The notes below the pieces were generated by a model. The model ran no database searches. It saw only the letters and a program-made list of their open reading frames with translations, and was not told where the DNA came from. Shown here piece after piece: positions 10,762 to 23,500 of a DNA stretch of 64,000 nucleotides. Source of the stretch: Phytoseiulus persimilis (Eukaryota; Arthropoda; Arachnida; Mesostigmata; Phytoseiidae); NCBI GenBank assembly GCA_037576195.1, contig CM075102.1:20890745-20954744 (forward strand). The letters are read 5' to 3'. A program made the position numbers and the translations under genes. The first letter of the stretch is position 1; each line of letters starts with the position of its first letter.

Positions 10762-13700
10762 TCGGAATCGCGAATTGGACGGTTTCTCATTGTGATAAAA
10801 GGAAATGTTTTACTACATTGTATGGAGTGGGTTCACTGTTTCTCGAGCCAGTGAGGATGAACTGGCGGTCTATGTCTCTCTTATCCATCTTTCTCGAGAA
10901 CTTCGAGACTGATTGACGAGTATGAACTCCTACTGAATGATTTCTAGGGATTTCAAGAAGGGGACCGGACTTTCGCAAACGGTGATACCGCCTGAGTCGT
11001 GTATGCCGATGAGCAGAATCTCTATTTGCGCAGGTATGGTCGACTTCAAGGATGACTCATGTTTCTCGAACCGTTCGAAACAGTGGCGTCGAGCCTCCCT
11101 TGATGCTTAGCGCCCCTGGGAGAGATCCCTGAAAAATTCCCGTGTACTTTATCCTCGGAGCACATAATGGGAATCATATTTTTTTTCAGAGGAAACGCGG
11201 CTCGCGCTCTCATCCTTCATGAGCGGTACAACATGACATGACCTACTTGGAGAGGCGACAGACACCGAGACATCAAGGACCCGAAAATTTCTTCATGGAG
11301 ATTCTCGTATCCAGGGCCCCGTGAACCCCGCTAAAATTCTCGCTCACCCCCGGTTGCAACGCACTGGTCTCCTTCGAATATCAATGTTAGCGCTAATGCT
11401 CTCGGTCATTATACATCGATCAACCTAATAATCTTACGAGGTTTGTCGGACAGAAATTCGAGTCTGGATTTGACTACAGATACGTGTATACAGATGCTAC
11501 GCGGATTTGAGTCAGAGCTCGAATCCGTTTTTCAATACGCACGCGCCACCGGCAGGCTCAAAAGGCCGCGTGACTTGTACCGCGGATCCATGCGCGGGGC
11601 GACCCGCTCTGGGAACCGGCGCCTGGAACTCGATCAAGCATCCGTGTCCGAACTCGTCGTTTCAACGGTCAGAACGACCCGAAACCCATCTAAGACCAGT
11701 GTTGGATGGGTTTTGATTGGATAGATTCATAGACTGGTAGGGAACCCGAATCCGCTCGTTGAATCTGTACCCAACACCGAACTCAAACCCGATTTCTAGT
11801 CCGACCCGGATTCTGAGGGCTCTTCAGTACAGATTCGGATTCTTGGACGAACGTAGGTCCAGCTTCATTGGGATATATCCGGATCTACGAATCCAAATCG
11901 TGCCCATTTCGCTCTACATGGTGTTGTATCACTCTGGGATTCCACCTACAATTAACTTTGATTTCCGGGGAACTTCGCAATCTGTAATATAGTGAAAGTC
12001 GGAAACGTAGTTACACCCCATTTGAGAATCTAGATCGACTCTCCCGATTTTCGGCGGACATTCATAGAGCATAGGAGTTCCATCCCTGATCCGCAGTCCT
12101 GATGAATGACTACCATTCTTGTCTGGAGACGACCTCGTTTTACGCGGGAGGCTGGGGCGCTGGAGAACGGCTCCATGACGCCACGGCTCTTCATCATCAT
12201 ACGTTGTGAAGGAGAGTGCGACCGCTCCAGTCTTTCCATGCTTCAGACTTCCGGCTGGCTCCGAGGAAACCGCTCAAGAACTGAGCACAAATAATGCTCT
12301 CCGTAGATGTTCCAGGATCTCAGTCGTGGGATATTCGGATGACCGCAGCGCTTCGGCCGTAGTATTGTGATGCGAGAGCGTCGAAGAGTGTATAGCCATT
12401 TTGGGAGAGAGAGAGCGCCTACAAACTCTCTTTGTCGGGCGCTCTCTTATGAATCCGCTGGCGGAGTGAGCCCAACACAGTCTTCTAACTCGTCGAATGA
12501 GCGTGTCTCAAGCAACTTCTGCTCGCTATTGCTCCGTACGGCAAACTTCCCAATCAACCGTGGTGTGTCCTAAGTGATGTGAGGAGCAACCTCGTTGTGC
12601 CATCCCAAGGTCAGCATCCTATCCTAGGTATTTTACTAGCGATTCATGTTGCATGCCTCTCCAGCCGCCCCAGCGCGCGAATCGCCTCGGTGGAGACGAA
12701 TCCCTCGGGCTCCCAAGCTTGATAGGTCGGAACGACTGACTGCTCCTGAACCAGGAGTTACCTCGAGAACTATACGTCTCTGTGGGAGCGCGGATGTTTC
12801 GACTCACGATTGTAGACGATCGAACAAGGTTTGCAAATACAGCGTGAACGACGACTATAGCGACCAGCGTAGAGACATACTTTTGCTTTGGAACTCAGCC
12901 AGACACGGAAAGTCTCCAAGAAAATTCCACAAAGAATCACCCTAGGATCTGAGCACGCGAAAGAGATCCAAGCATCTTTCCTCATAGCCCGTACCTCGTT
13001 CAGCCAGGAACAGAATGTTATCGAAACGATACATGCAATAGTTCACTCAACAAGCGGCGTTCCCTTCCCCCTCGTCACAGTTCGTAGCAGACGCCATGTA
13101 TCGAATGAGCGCATTCTTTATGGGCAGTGCGCGGAGCACGACGTTCTACGCTGTTATGATTGGTCTTCGCCCTGCTGTTGCCGTCTCCCCAAGTGGAGAG
13201 TTCTGCTCGGGTCGCTGACGTAGGAACGTTTCCCTGCTGACGGGTGAGCGGCCGCTGCCGAAGCGACAGGCAACTCGAAGAGCGTTCTGGATAACTCTAC
13301 CGCCGCCGTCTGACTCACTAACTAGCGGCCAGGGAGTCAGACTGTCCGCATTACTGACTTGTGAGAGAGTTTCTGCTATACGCAGCTCCCTACCTGCACT
13401 GCTCATATGCTAGAGCCGTCCTGTAGTTGCTCGACCGGAGCACTCCATCAGCGCTGCAGCGGCAGCTCCGAAAGTCGCACCAGCAGTGAAATCGGGGCCC
13501 GTGGTGGAAACAGCGACGATTCTGTCGCTGTGTGAAATTCCTCCAGACCGACATTGGAGAAGAAGTTAACGCTGATTCTTCCAATACGAACGACAATTCG
13601 AGAGGTAAACGTTGGTTTTCTGTCGCTTGACTTTGTGCGCTGTGGCGACCGTGAACTTGTCAAGTGTGATCGCGTTTACAGCTGACTGGTTAACATTGCT

Positions 13701-14365
13701 GTCAAGTAATTGTTTTGTTTTCGTTCCTGAGCGCGGAACAACTCCGCAGTCGAGGAGCGCTTCTCCAAGTGTTGGCTCCGTGGTTCCTATCTAGAATCTA
13801 GAGTTTGTTTTTCCGGATTCGATCCACGGTTTCTGATGCAGAAAACTCCTCGTTGTGAGCCATTCGAAGAGAATATTCCCATCTGATTGCTCTGACCATT
13901 CTCCCCTTCGAACGCGGGAGACTCTAGTTTGGGTGCGGTTTGGTCTTGTTTTCCAGCACGGTGATCACAGGTCTCCATGAACTTGCTTCCGATATCGGCT
14001 GGGAAGCCTTTTTTCTCCTCCATGGGGGCATAAGTTGGCTCACTTAGATTTCGAGGTCATCTCGGAATAGGAACGGGAATTGCGTTGCAAAGGTTGTGCA
14101 TGCCCCAGGAAAGATTCCGAAGTGTAGTCTAGGAATCAAAAGGACGGGGCGGATGCATTTTTCGCTTTTCAAGCGACGCGCGCTCGCAAGAGATCGGTGT
14201 TGTGCCGGTTTCAATCTCATCGAACTCTCATACGGTTTTGTGCAATCGAGATCCTGGTCGATGGTGGCTTTGTGAGCATTATCACGCCAGCTTTGCTTCG
14301 CTTCGATGAAAGGACAGCTGAGTTAACGCCACCTTGTGGTTCCAGTCTGTCCAGGTTGATTGAAC
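10762..14365. other. 3.6 kb spacer between ABHD12-like copies, no recognised gene
   Basis: Both strands hold only short frames. A minus-strand frame at 13787-14023 starts at an ATG and encodes a polar peptide beginning MEEKKGFPADIGSKF; it could be a first exon but matches nothing I know. Near 13400-13550 the minus strand has a small-residue-rich stretch (TAGATFGAAAAALM) without a clear gene structure. No repeats or RNA genes were seen. Confidence 0.35.
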
Positions 14366-15481
14366 ATGGAGGTTCGTCACAGAAGGAGTGATGGGTCTTC
14401 ATCTACTACTAACAGCCGTCAGACGATCGAACCAGAAGACACGAGGAAACAGAAACGCAAGCACTTGATGAAGCGAGGATGTCAAGTAGTTCTGTTCAAA
14501 ATTGTGTCAGCTGTGCTCATCCTGTACCTTGCCATACCGATCTGGTTCTATAAATCCCGGTGGGTTCGGCAGCACGTCGTGTTCTTGACGTTCGTCAACT
14601 TCCCGCTCTTCCTCAACTTGTCGGATCCGAATGGATTCGGGCTCCACTGTCCAGAACATTTCTACGTGGAGTCGGAACCTGATCTCAAGTTGGGAACTTG
14701 GTACATACCTTCGCTGAACGAGGCTTGCGATCGGAACGGCCCACTTTTCCGAGGAGACGACCCTGTTCTGCTGTACTTGCACGGGAACTCTGGCTCACGG
14801 GGCGGAAACCACCGGGTAGAACTCTACAAAATGCTCACGACCCAAGCAAAGGTTCACGTCGTCGCTTTCGACTACCGAGGGTATGGCGACAGCGTCTCAA
14901 AAGAAGGTCCGTCGGTCGACGGCTTGGTGCATGATGCCCTCACCATGTATAGGTGGCTGCGTGAGGAAGTTCCAGCCAAGCGTATCATTGTGTGGGGTCA
15001 TTCGCTGGGAACCGGAGTCGCGACGCATTTACTAGCAGAGCTCAACAAGCTCAAGGACAACCCTGCCGGCCTCGTGCTCGAATCCCCGTTCGACGAGTTA
15101 GCGAACGTAGTCAAGCATCACCCGCTGTCTCGTATGCATCGATTCATGCCGTGGTTCCAGGAAATCTTCGTGGACTCCCTGAAAAATGACCCAACGACGA
15201 GCTTCAACTCCTACGAAAAGTCGAAGCTCGTTCATCCGGAGTTGCCTCTGATGATTCTTCACGCAAAGGACGACGGCGTGATTCCCTTCAGCCTCGCGAA
15301 TCGTCTGCATGAGAGTTTCAAGTCAAGCAGAACCTCATCGAAAGCGCGCCTGGACTTCGTGACTTTCGAATCTGATCTCGGCTACGGTCACAAATATATC
15401 TACACGCATCCCGGACTCTACAAGCAGTTGAGAGAGTTCTTCAACGAAGCAATCTCGACGAAAACTGAACTGAATAGTTGA
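14366..15481 (+). CDS. ABHD12: ABHD12-like membrane serine hydrolase, copy B (intronless)
   Basis: 371 residues, the closest of the three local copies to vertebrate ABHD12. Short polar, basic N-terminus (TRKQKRKHLMKRG), a signal-anchor helix at about 41-61 (VVLFKIVSAVLILYLAIPIW), then the alpha/beta hydrolase domain. Motifs: LYLHGNSGSRGGNHRVELYK (human [20 protein letters not shown]), FDYRGYGDS, the nucleophile elbow IIVWGHSLGTGVAT with Ser213, LHAKDDGVIPF with the acid at Asp302/303, and LGYGHKYIY with His342. Expected activity is hydrolysis of lysophosphatidylserine or monoacylglycerol at the ER membrane; the exact substrate is inferred from the family. The ATG at 14366 gives a standard type II membrane topology. 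Polyadenylation hexamers follow at 15838 and 16076. Confidence 0.92.
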   Translation: MEVRHRRSDGSSSTTNSRQTIEPEDTRKQKRKHLMKRGCQVVLFKIVSAVLILYLAIPIWFYKSRWVRQHVVFLTFVNFPLFLNLSDPNGFGLHCPEHFYVESEPDLKLGTWYIPSLNEACDRNGPLFRGDDPVLLYLHGNSGSRGGNHRVELYKMLTTQAKVHVVAFDYRGYGDSVSKEGPSVDGLVHDALTMYRWLREEVPAKRIIVWGHSLGTGVATHLLAELNKLKDNPAGLVLESPFDELANVVKHHPLSRMHRFMPWFQEIFVDSLKNDPTTSFNSYEKSKLVHPELPLMILHAKDDGVIPFSLANRLHESFKSSRTSSKARLDFVTFESDLGYGHKYIYTHPGLYKQLREFFNEAISTKTELNS

Positions 15482-15837
15482 GATTAGTATTTTTGAATGA
15501 GGCAGTCTTACTCTCTCGGCGATCGTTGATTTAGAATAGTTCTCGGACATCATCGCTAGAGCGAGGTTCGTTTCTCTCAAAGATCCTCGAGAAGAGACGA
15601 TGAACCGCGGTTTGAGATTGAGGACTCGGGTGAGGGCTGTGTCGGGAATTTATTGGTGGTAGGCCTGTACCTTGACCAGGGTTTCCGCCTGAAGCAGCAA
15701 ACCATTGCAATTATCCTTTTCTACTAATGGAACTCTGATGGAACTCCAGTATGAGCAGCGTTTGATGGAAAACGCGTTTCTCTGTGTTATTGATACGTCT
15801 CAAGTGACTAAGATGTTGTAAAGCACTCGATGTTCAG

Positions 15838-15843
15838 AATAAA
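15838..15843 (+). terminator. AATAAA polyadenylation signal downstream of ABHD12-like copy B
   Basis: The first canonical hexamer after the stop at 15481, about 355 bases away. A second lies at 16076-16081. Either could end the copy B transcript. The rest of 15482-16735 shows no coding match. Confidence 0.45.
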
Positions 15844-16735
15844 TGTTGGAACAAAACCATAAGCTCCGAATATTTCTTCGATCTGTTCCAGAATCGTTGC
15901 CGGCACTTCCACTTGCAGCTTGTTTCTGCAGAACCAAACTCTCCCCTGGGAATTTCGCCCGACCCATTCTGCGGTTTACAATCGCACCATTGGCTCATGT
16001 AAAACTCTCGCCATATTCGTTTAGTCCTCAACTTTCCGAATCTGTTCTGCATCGACTCGGCGCTGTTCTGAATCAATAAACGGGGATTTTCGAGTGAGGG
16101 GAACATGCTGCTCCGAGTGGATCAGAGTGTTATTTTTCATCGGGTGTTCCTAGCGGCCTGGAATGGCTCATGAGTTCTCTCATCGATGAATGATGATTTC
16201 TCCTTTCGGCAGACTACATTCTCGCCTAGGAGGGAACTCTCACGTTTCGAAAACTCATCAGAGCTTGAGCTCTCGACCGCTTCCGGAATCGCGGAGCGCC
16301 GTATCGAAATCTTGTCCAGGACGCTGATTGACCATCAACGTGGTTCTTGGATGGGGGTATCGAGTTCGGTAATGGTGTTGTGATGGAGTTGCAGACTGTA
16401 ATACGTCCCGACCGTTCGAGGCGTCCATATCAGGCTCACGACCGGCGTGGGGAGCCACGTATATTCATTCGCGGGGCCGCCAGACTGAAACTTCTCAGGC
16501 GAGGTCGGCGGCATCGACCGATTATGAGCTCCCGGTCAGTGGGTGCTTTTGCCGAGCCGCGGTAATCTGGAGGGGATCGAATATTTCATCCAGTCATGAA
16601 TATTCCGTCGTCACCCCAATCCGAACGTGGTGTTTGCATCGGTGCGATGAAACCATTCGCGGTCGAAGTTTGTTCCCAACCAACCCAGTCATTAAAATTC
16701 TCCTGTTTTCCAGTGACTCTAGTCCTGCGCACATC

Positions 16736-19680
16736 ATGAGTCGCACAGCTTTAATCTTCGACGATCGCATGGACCAGCATTTCTGCCCCTGGGATGAGGC
16801 CCATCCTGAGTGTCCTGAGAGGTTCACCGAGAGCATGCAGCGGATCCGCGAATATGGCCTCGAAAAAAGATGCAAGGTGCTCAAGGTAAGCTCGAGGCAG
16901 ACCATAGAGCAGCTGGGAAGCTGCGAAGCTGCGAAGCGGCCCTCTGTATCACACGAAAGGATCAGATCTCATGTCGGATACGATTTCCGGTTGGCCGGAT
17001 CTGTAAATGGTTCGGTCAACGTCCGACGAACTCAAGGCGAACGGCGGCTATGTAGCTCCCGAGTCAGGAGCCCCTTCGGGGAGCGATTTGAGCCGAAGTC
17101 CTGATAGAGTTTGATGTTCGAATCGGAACTGCCTGCCAGTCAACCCTGATGCGATGAATAGATAGTGATCGTATTTGAGGTGTGAAATCAACCGTTTGTT
17201 TCAGCCGCGAGACGCAACGGAAGAGGAGCTGCGAGGGATCCATTCCCAGAAACACATCGACGAGTTGAAGGACTTGAAAGCTTGCAAAGACTATGAGAGG
17301 ATGGAACAGCTTTTCTCCAAATACGATTCCGTTTATGCTAACGAGCACACGTTCGATGTTGCTTTGTCTTCGGCAGGATGCACAGTTGATCTCATGAAAG
17401 AGGTACCCGTCTCTCACAGCTACAGCCGCGATGCTGAGGAGGAATCTGAGAGCCTCCCCATGGCGAGCCGATATTGCTCCCCCTGGAGAGTTTCCAACTC
17501 ATGGACTTATGAACTCAGGACGTCCCCCTGCTCTTCGATAGCAAAGCCTTTCATTCAGATGCCTCTGTCCTCCAGGTGGTAAACAGAAACGTCGACAACG
17601 GCATGGCCATCATCCGACCGCCCGGCCACCACGCTATGAAAGAGGAATATTGCGGGTACTGTTTGTTCAACAACGTGGCTATCGCAGCCAAGTACGCTGT
17701 TGAGCACATGGGACTTGAGAGGTGCGCGCCATTCATATCACTCGAGTTGCTGCTGACGATTATCTACTTTTATTCTCATATGCATCGAGCCCAACATTGA
17801 TTAGTAACCTTTATACTTCTGTCCGAAGGGTTCTCATCGTTGACTGGGACGTTCACCACGGTCAAGCCAGCCAATTCTCGTTCTACGACGATCCGAGAGT
17901 TCTTTACTTCTCTGTGCATCGCTACGAGCACGGATCTTTTTGGCCGGAGCTCCGAGAATCTAATTTCGACTTCATCGGTTCGGGTCGCGGCACAGGCTTC
18001 AACGTCAATGTTCCGTTGAATTGCACGGGCATGGAAAACTGGGATTACCTAGCTATATTCTACCAGATCCTGCTACCGTTAACGGCTGAGTTCAAACCCC
18101 AGCTGATCTTGGGTAAGGCTGTGCGCCCTCGCTTGATTTCCTATCGTTCAGCTCACTTCGCCCTCCGCCAACTCTCCAGCTGAGTTATCGTCTTCTAACA
18201 TATTCATCGCCGCAGTTTCCAGCGGGTTCGACGCATCATTGGGTGATCCCGAAGGAGAAATGCGTCTCACGCCAGCCATGTATGCGCACATGACGCATCT
18301 CCTACGACCGTACGGGCCTTTATGTGTCGTCCTTGAGGGAGGTTACTGCATTCCAGCCCTCACGGAGGGAGTTGCGCTTGTTTTGAGAGCCCTGTTGAAC
18401 GACCCCTGCCCAAGAATGCACAACAATGTGGATGCGTACAATATGCCCTGTGGGATGTAAGTTTCGGATTCTTCGTTGTACTGGATATTCACAAAATCCC
18501 CGCCTCTCATCTACTCTGGGGGCTCAAACACGTCTCCGGCCACTCGATGGAACTGTTCGCCATTGGAGAACTCATCAGAGGGTTGTCTTCTTTCAGCATA
18601 ACCGAGACGATAAAGAACGTCATTGCGGCTATAAAGCCGCACTGGACTTACTTCATTCAAGAATCGTGCGCCAATGAGAAGCTCCCGCCAATCAAATACC
18701 TGGGGAACTTGAGTATTTGCAAACCTGATACGTATCCCACAAAAGGCTACCACATGGTGCTCCCACAAGAGAAAAAAGAGGCGGCGTTGGATGAACAGAA
18801 GAAACTGAAAGAAAAGACTGAGTTGATCAGCGCTCGCGAAACTCTCGTCAATTCCGGTGAGCGTCTATAGCGTGCAGATTTGTGTTTCCCGAGTAGGTCT
18901 CGCGTTCAAACGTCGAAACCTGCGGGACACCGTGATGATTTGAGTTGTCGACTAATCTCCGCTGTTTCCAGTGGATCTCGAGGATTTCAAAAATCGGACC
19001 TGTGTGAAGAGCCATAGGTTCGTTCGGGTTGAGTCTCTCTCCAAGGCGCATGAGATTGCCAGAGGACCGTGCTTCCTACTGAACTTCGTGGAGACTTCAA
19101 CGCCGACGTTCCAAGAGCTTACATCGATCTTACTCATCTACATAAAGAAGCTTTATCTCAAAACAGAGCACGACGCGATCGTTTCCATGTTTTCGCTGCT
19201 CATGCCGCTGTTTTTCAAGGTACGTTACAATCCAATCCGTCTTCGCCTCGCAAAGTATGTTCACTCAATATTTATCCGTCCTAATGGATTCTCTCAGGTG
19301 TATCCTGATTGGGTCATCCTCCACGTGGGCAAGGGAGAACTGAGCCCAGCATTGAGAACCCTGTACGCGCTCTGCTGCGAGCACTTCTCCTGTGAGGGTG
19401 GTCTGATAATCGTCGGTGGAGATCCCGAGAAGTTCACTTACCCCAGCGACGAACTCAAATTCTGTAAAACCACCGCAATCTGCAATATTCAGGAAGCCTG
19501 CCGTTCTTTGGAGCTCCAGCTCAACCAGTTCATTGGTAAGCGTCATCGAGGGTCGGGGAAATCAGTTCGGATGGACAACGAGATCAGACAGCGGCGAAGT
19601 ATCGTTATCTAAATTTTCTCTCCACAGGTCCTTTGCCGATGTTTCCTCGCTTACCTCTCCCCGAAGTCAAGCTGGAGTGA
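16736..19680 (+). CDS. HDAC10: HDAC10-like class IIb deacetylase, copy A, catalytically intact, 9 exons
   Basis: HDAC10 is a cytosolic N8-acetylspermidine deacetylase. Exons: 16736-16885, 17205-17402, 17576-17721, 17829-18112, 18216-18456, 18597-18856, 18972-19219, 19298-19535, 19628-19680; all phases join, giving 605 residues. Catalytic residues fall near human HDAC10 numbering: RPPGHH with His134/His135, VDWDVHHGQ with zinc ligands Asp172 and His174, SSGFDASLGD with Asp265, LEGGY with Tyr303. GDPEGEM places Glu272 at the polyamine gatekeeper position, where HDAC6 has Lys or Leu. The N-terminus reads HPECPERF, shorter than HDAC10's PECEIERPERL, so the constricting helix may differ. The C-terminal part (for example EHDAIVSMFSLLMPLFFK) resembles HDAC10's degenerate second domain. 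HDAC6 is the alternative assignment. Four of the eight introns are under 120 bp; the longest is about 320 bp. Confidence 0.85.
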
Positions 19681-19741
19681 GCAGGATCAGCAGCAGTGAT
19701 CGTTAAGTATCGAAGTGAGATGGATTATATGACGAAAGTTC

Positions 19742-19747
19742 AATAAA
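19742..19747 (+). terminator. AATAAA polyadenylation signal of HDAC10-like copy A
   Basis: A canonical hexamer about 60 bases after the stop at 19680. It shows that copy A ends as its own transcript before copy B begins at 20556. Confidence 0.75.
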
Positions 19748-20555
19748 GTGATGGATAAGTGCGTTCTCGGGAATAGTCGTGTTACTTTTCTAAGAGTACT
19801 TCAGATATTGACAGACTGTTCAAGCTTTTTTTTTCGCCGTCGTTCGTACTGTATCGAACGGGAGAGTTTCAGTAGCTAACAGGTGAGACCGGGCAACGAC
19901 GAAACACAGAGACCTTGACCTTTGAAGTGATGTTCCACTCACCATGACACCCAGTAACCCTGAAATCGTTTCACGGAGCCTTCCATCTCCATCGTGCACT
20001 CAAATTTCCTTGATAGATCTGCGAGTCGAGGGCCATGAATTTGGAATATCTGGCATCGATTTGTATGAATATATCTGAATGCTACAGCATAACCTGGAGC
20101 ATTTGCAAGCGACATAGAACGCGCTCTGCGGCAGCGCCCCAGTGTTACTACTCGCGCTGTCCCCTCTCAGAGCACCGGGAGGTCTTTAAATGACACTCTA
20201 AGCAACACCCAGTAACTACTGGTTGCGCAGAGAACGCAGCTGACCGACTCCGGATAGATCGAGCTTTTTGACTCGGAATCTGCGTCCCGGCTCTCGTGAA
20301 GTGTTCGAAAATGACCGATTGCAGCTCAGAGGGCCCTTAGTGACTCTGAGTCACAGACCCGGACAACACAGACTAGAAACCGCTCCTCGGAGTTTCAGTG
20401 TGGAGTGGTGGTGAGTGTCGAGTTCGAACAAATTCGGCGGCGAGTAACAGAATTTGGCCCTTCACCCCATGGGATCCAACTCCCTATCAATATAAGTGGT
20501 CTCACACTTGACCTGGAATTGAACGTTTATTGAAGAAACCAGCTGTACGGCGAAA
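19748..20555. other. Spacer between the two HDAC10-like genes
   Basis: About 800 bases with no coding match. It presumably includes the promoter and 5' UTR of copy B. No TATA box was clear by eye. Confidence 0.35.
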
Positions 20556-23500
20556 ATGAGTCGGACTGGTCTGGTTTACGATGAGCTCCTGACCAGACAT
20601 TGCTGCCCCTGGGACCCAACGCATCCCGAGAGTCCAGAAAGATACACGGAATGCATCGATACTATCAGAAATCACGGACTCGTTGAGCGCTGTACCGTTC
20701 TCGAGGTGAGTTGCTTCTAATCCACATGCTCGACAATTGAATCGTAGAACAGGCGATAGCGAATGGGTGTCACCTCGTGAACCCAAAATCCTCCCAACTG
20801 AAGCTCTGACCCGAGAGGGAATTCAAGAGGCTCATGAACAACGAGAAGTCGCCCAAAACCGTTAAGCGGAGAGGGATGTGAGTGAGCCGAGGAACGTTGA
20901 CAATTTTATATTTGAAGCCCCGCGATGCAACAAAGGAAGAGCTCCGATTGCTGCATACGGTCAATCAAATAGAGGAACTCGAGAAGACAAAGCTCTCGCC
21001 GGAAGCGGAGAAACTCAAAGAATTTTGCTCCCGTTTTGATGCCGTTTTTGCCAATGAGAACACCTATGATGTTGCCGTCCGCGCCGCTGGCTGCGCCATA
21101 GAACTCACAGATCAGGTACAGTGCGAGAGTGCTCCGCAAAGGGACCATGATTGCAAAATTTACGGAGCATCACAACCCAGCCATACATTTCCCTGGGCCA
21201 CATCAGTGCAAAATGTTTGTCCTCGTTCAAGATCATCAAAGGGAAACTGGACAACGGACTTGCTGTAGTGCGCCCCCCTGGCCACAATGCCTCAAGTGGA
21301 GAGTTCAGCAAATTCTGCTTCTTCAATAATGTTGCTCTCGCCGCAAGATATGCCGTCAACGTTCTGAGGGTCCCTCGGTGAGCATGAACTCATGAGTCAC
21401 CCACAGATATTCATGGACAGAATGCATTCGGCATTCTGTGAAATAATCACTGGAATTTCTTGACGTTGCCAGTGTTCTCATCGTTGACTGGGACATTCAC
21501 CATGGTCAAGGTACTCAGAACACATTCTACAACGATCCTCGAGTTCTGTGTTTCTCAATTCATCGTTATGAGCACGGCACCTTTTGGCCACAACTTCGGA
21601 TCTCAGATTTCGATCAGATCGGGAGGGATACGGCAGCCGGCTTCAACATCAACGTTCCCCTCAACCGACTCGGTTTGGAGAACTGGGATTACTTGACGAT
21701 TTTCCATCAGCTCCTACTGCCAATAGCTGCGGAGTACAGGCCGAAATTGATTCTGGGTAATTTGAAGAGAGACGACCATCTCAGAACTCCGGCTTCAACG
21801 CAGCAGCGGTCTAACGAAGTTCTCCGATTCTAGTATCTTGTGGCTTCGGGGCTGCACTGGGAGATCCCGAAGGAGGAATGCGGCTCACGCCCGCAATGTA
21901 TGCCCATATGACCCGCATGCTCCAAGTGTTCGCACCGATGAGCGTCATCCTTGAAGGTGGTTACTGTCTGCCAGCTGTAGCCGAGGGCGCTGCCCTCGTT
22001 CTCAGAACTCTGTTGAGCGATCCTTGTCCAAGAATGTTAAATATCAAAAGGGATTCGAGGAGCACCGATGCGACGTGAGTATCGCTGAGAAATCTTGATT
22101 TCCGGAGAATGAGGAAAACCGGAGCGTTCTTGCCCTGATTCGCAGCGGCGCTGACTGAAAACATCGGCCGTGACTTGCAGCGTGGTGGAGAGCATCGGAA
22201 GCGTGATCACCGTTTTGAAACGCTACTGGAAGTGTCTCGGTCACAACAAAGCCTTGGAAGATGTCCGGTCCAGAATCCGATACCTGGGACGCAGAGCTGC
22301 GGGGAATGGAATCTGTAATCTCTACGAGAAACCCGATGCCGGTTCGGATGCGACGCTCATTCAGATGCTCAAGGACCTGAATCGTGAAACGCGTCTTCTC
22401 ACCGCGAGTTCCCCCGTGAAGGCTGTGGGTGCGTGACGAGTCACCGGATGTGTTCCCGGTACTTTTCTGATCATGAGCTCTGACCATGTTCTCGTTCTGA
22501 TTTGACGGTCTCGCCGGTCTCGTTCCCGGAGCGGTACGTTCTCTATTCTCACAGAACTCATTACAGGGGAGGGAACAATCGAACAATACTCAGACCTCAA
22601 GGAGCACCGTTTCGTCACAGTGGACTCCCTGCCGACGGCCCAAAATCTTGTCCAGGGCTCGTCGCTTCTGATCAATTTCCTTGAATCTGGTGCCGCTGCT
22701 TTCGAAGAATCGGGTTCGACCATAATCATCAATGCTCCGAAACTTCGTCTGGAGAACGAGTATGACGCTGTAATCTCGATGTTCTCTCTAGTCTTGCCTG
22801 TCTACTATAAGGTCAGTTGGGGAGAAGGGGGACCAGATCGCTCGCGAATCGTGAGAAGCCGGGCCCAAGATCAGATTTCACGCTCGATTTCAGGTGTACC
22901 CCGACTGCGTGATTCTGAATGGTGCTCCAGCAGAAACGGACGTCGCTTTGAGGGCGCTCTTCTCGCTCTGCTGTGCTTACTTATCATGCGAAGGAGGACT
23001 GATCTTAGTTGGGTCGGAACCCCGTGATGCCGAGCTGCCCACCGGCGATTTCGCACATGACGAAAAGCTCGCGGCGAACAACATCAGAGAAGCCGCGCGC
23101 ACCTTCGAGCTGGAAATCGATCAATTTGTCGGTAAGTGCGCCTGCGCCAAGCTGCTTCTACTTTTCAGTGCCGGAACTCAACTCAGCTCTCTCTCTCTGC
23201 CAACGGCTCTTCTCATTTTTGCAGAGCGTGTTGTCCGTCCTCCAACGCCGAGCAAGTTCGACGACGCCAAGTCAGCTGTGGCGCGGAGCTGTCGTGGATG
23301 CTACAATTATCTGAAGCCAGAAACAGAAGCGACGCGACGCTGGTGCTGCTTCTGCAGCGTTCTCGGAGCCATCATATTTTCGCTGCTAATCGCCATGTTT
23401 GTCGGCTTCCCATTGGTCTTCTGCGGTTCGTCCGATTTCCGCAGGTGGCTCATCCTGCGGTCACCGAGTGATGATGATTTCGACTTCGCAAGTCCGGAAA

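Noticed and set aside
22894-23224. Reading the HDAC exon, intron and hydrolase as one uninterrupted exon
   Set aside because: Copy A has a real intron at the same position with the same phase, and 23132-23224 has good GT-AG borders; continuity is due to a stop-free 93-base intron, kept only as a possible isoform.
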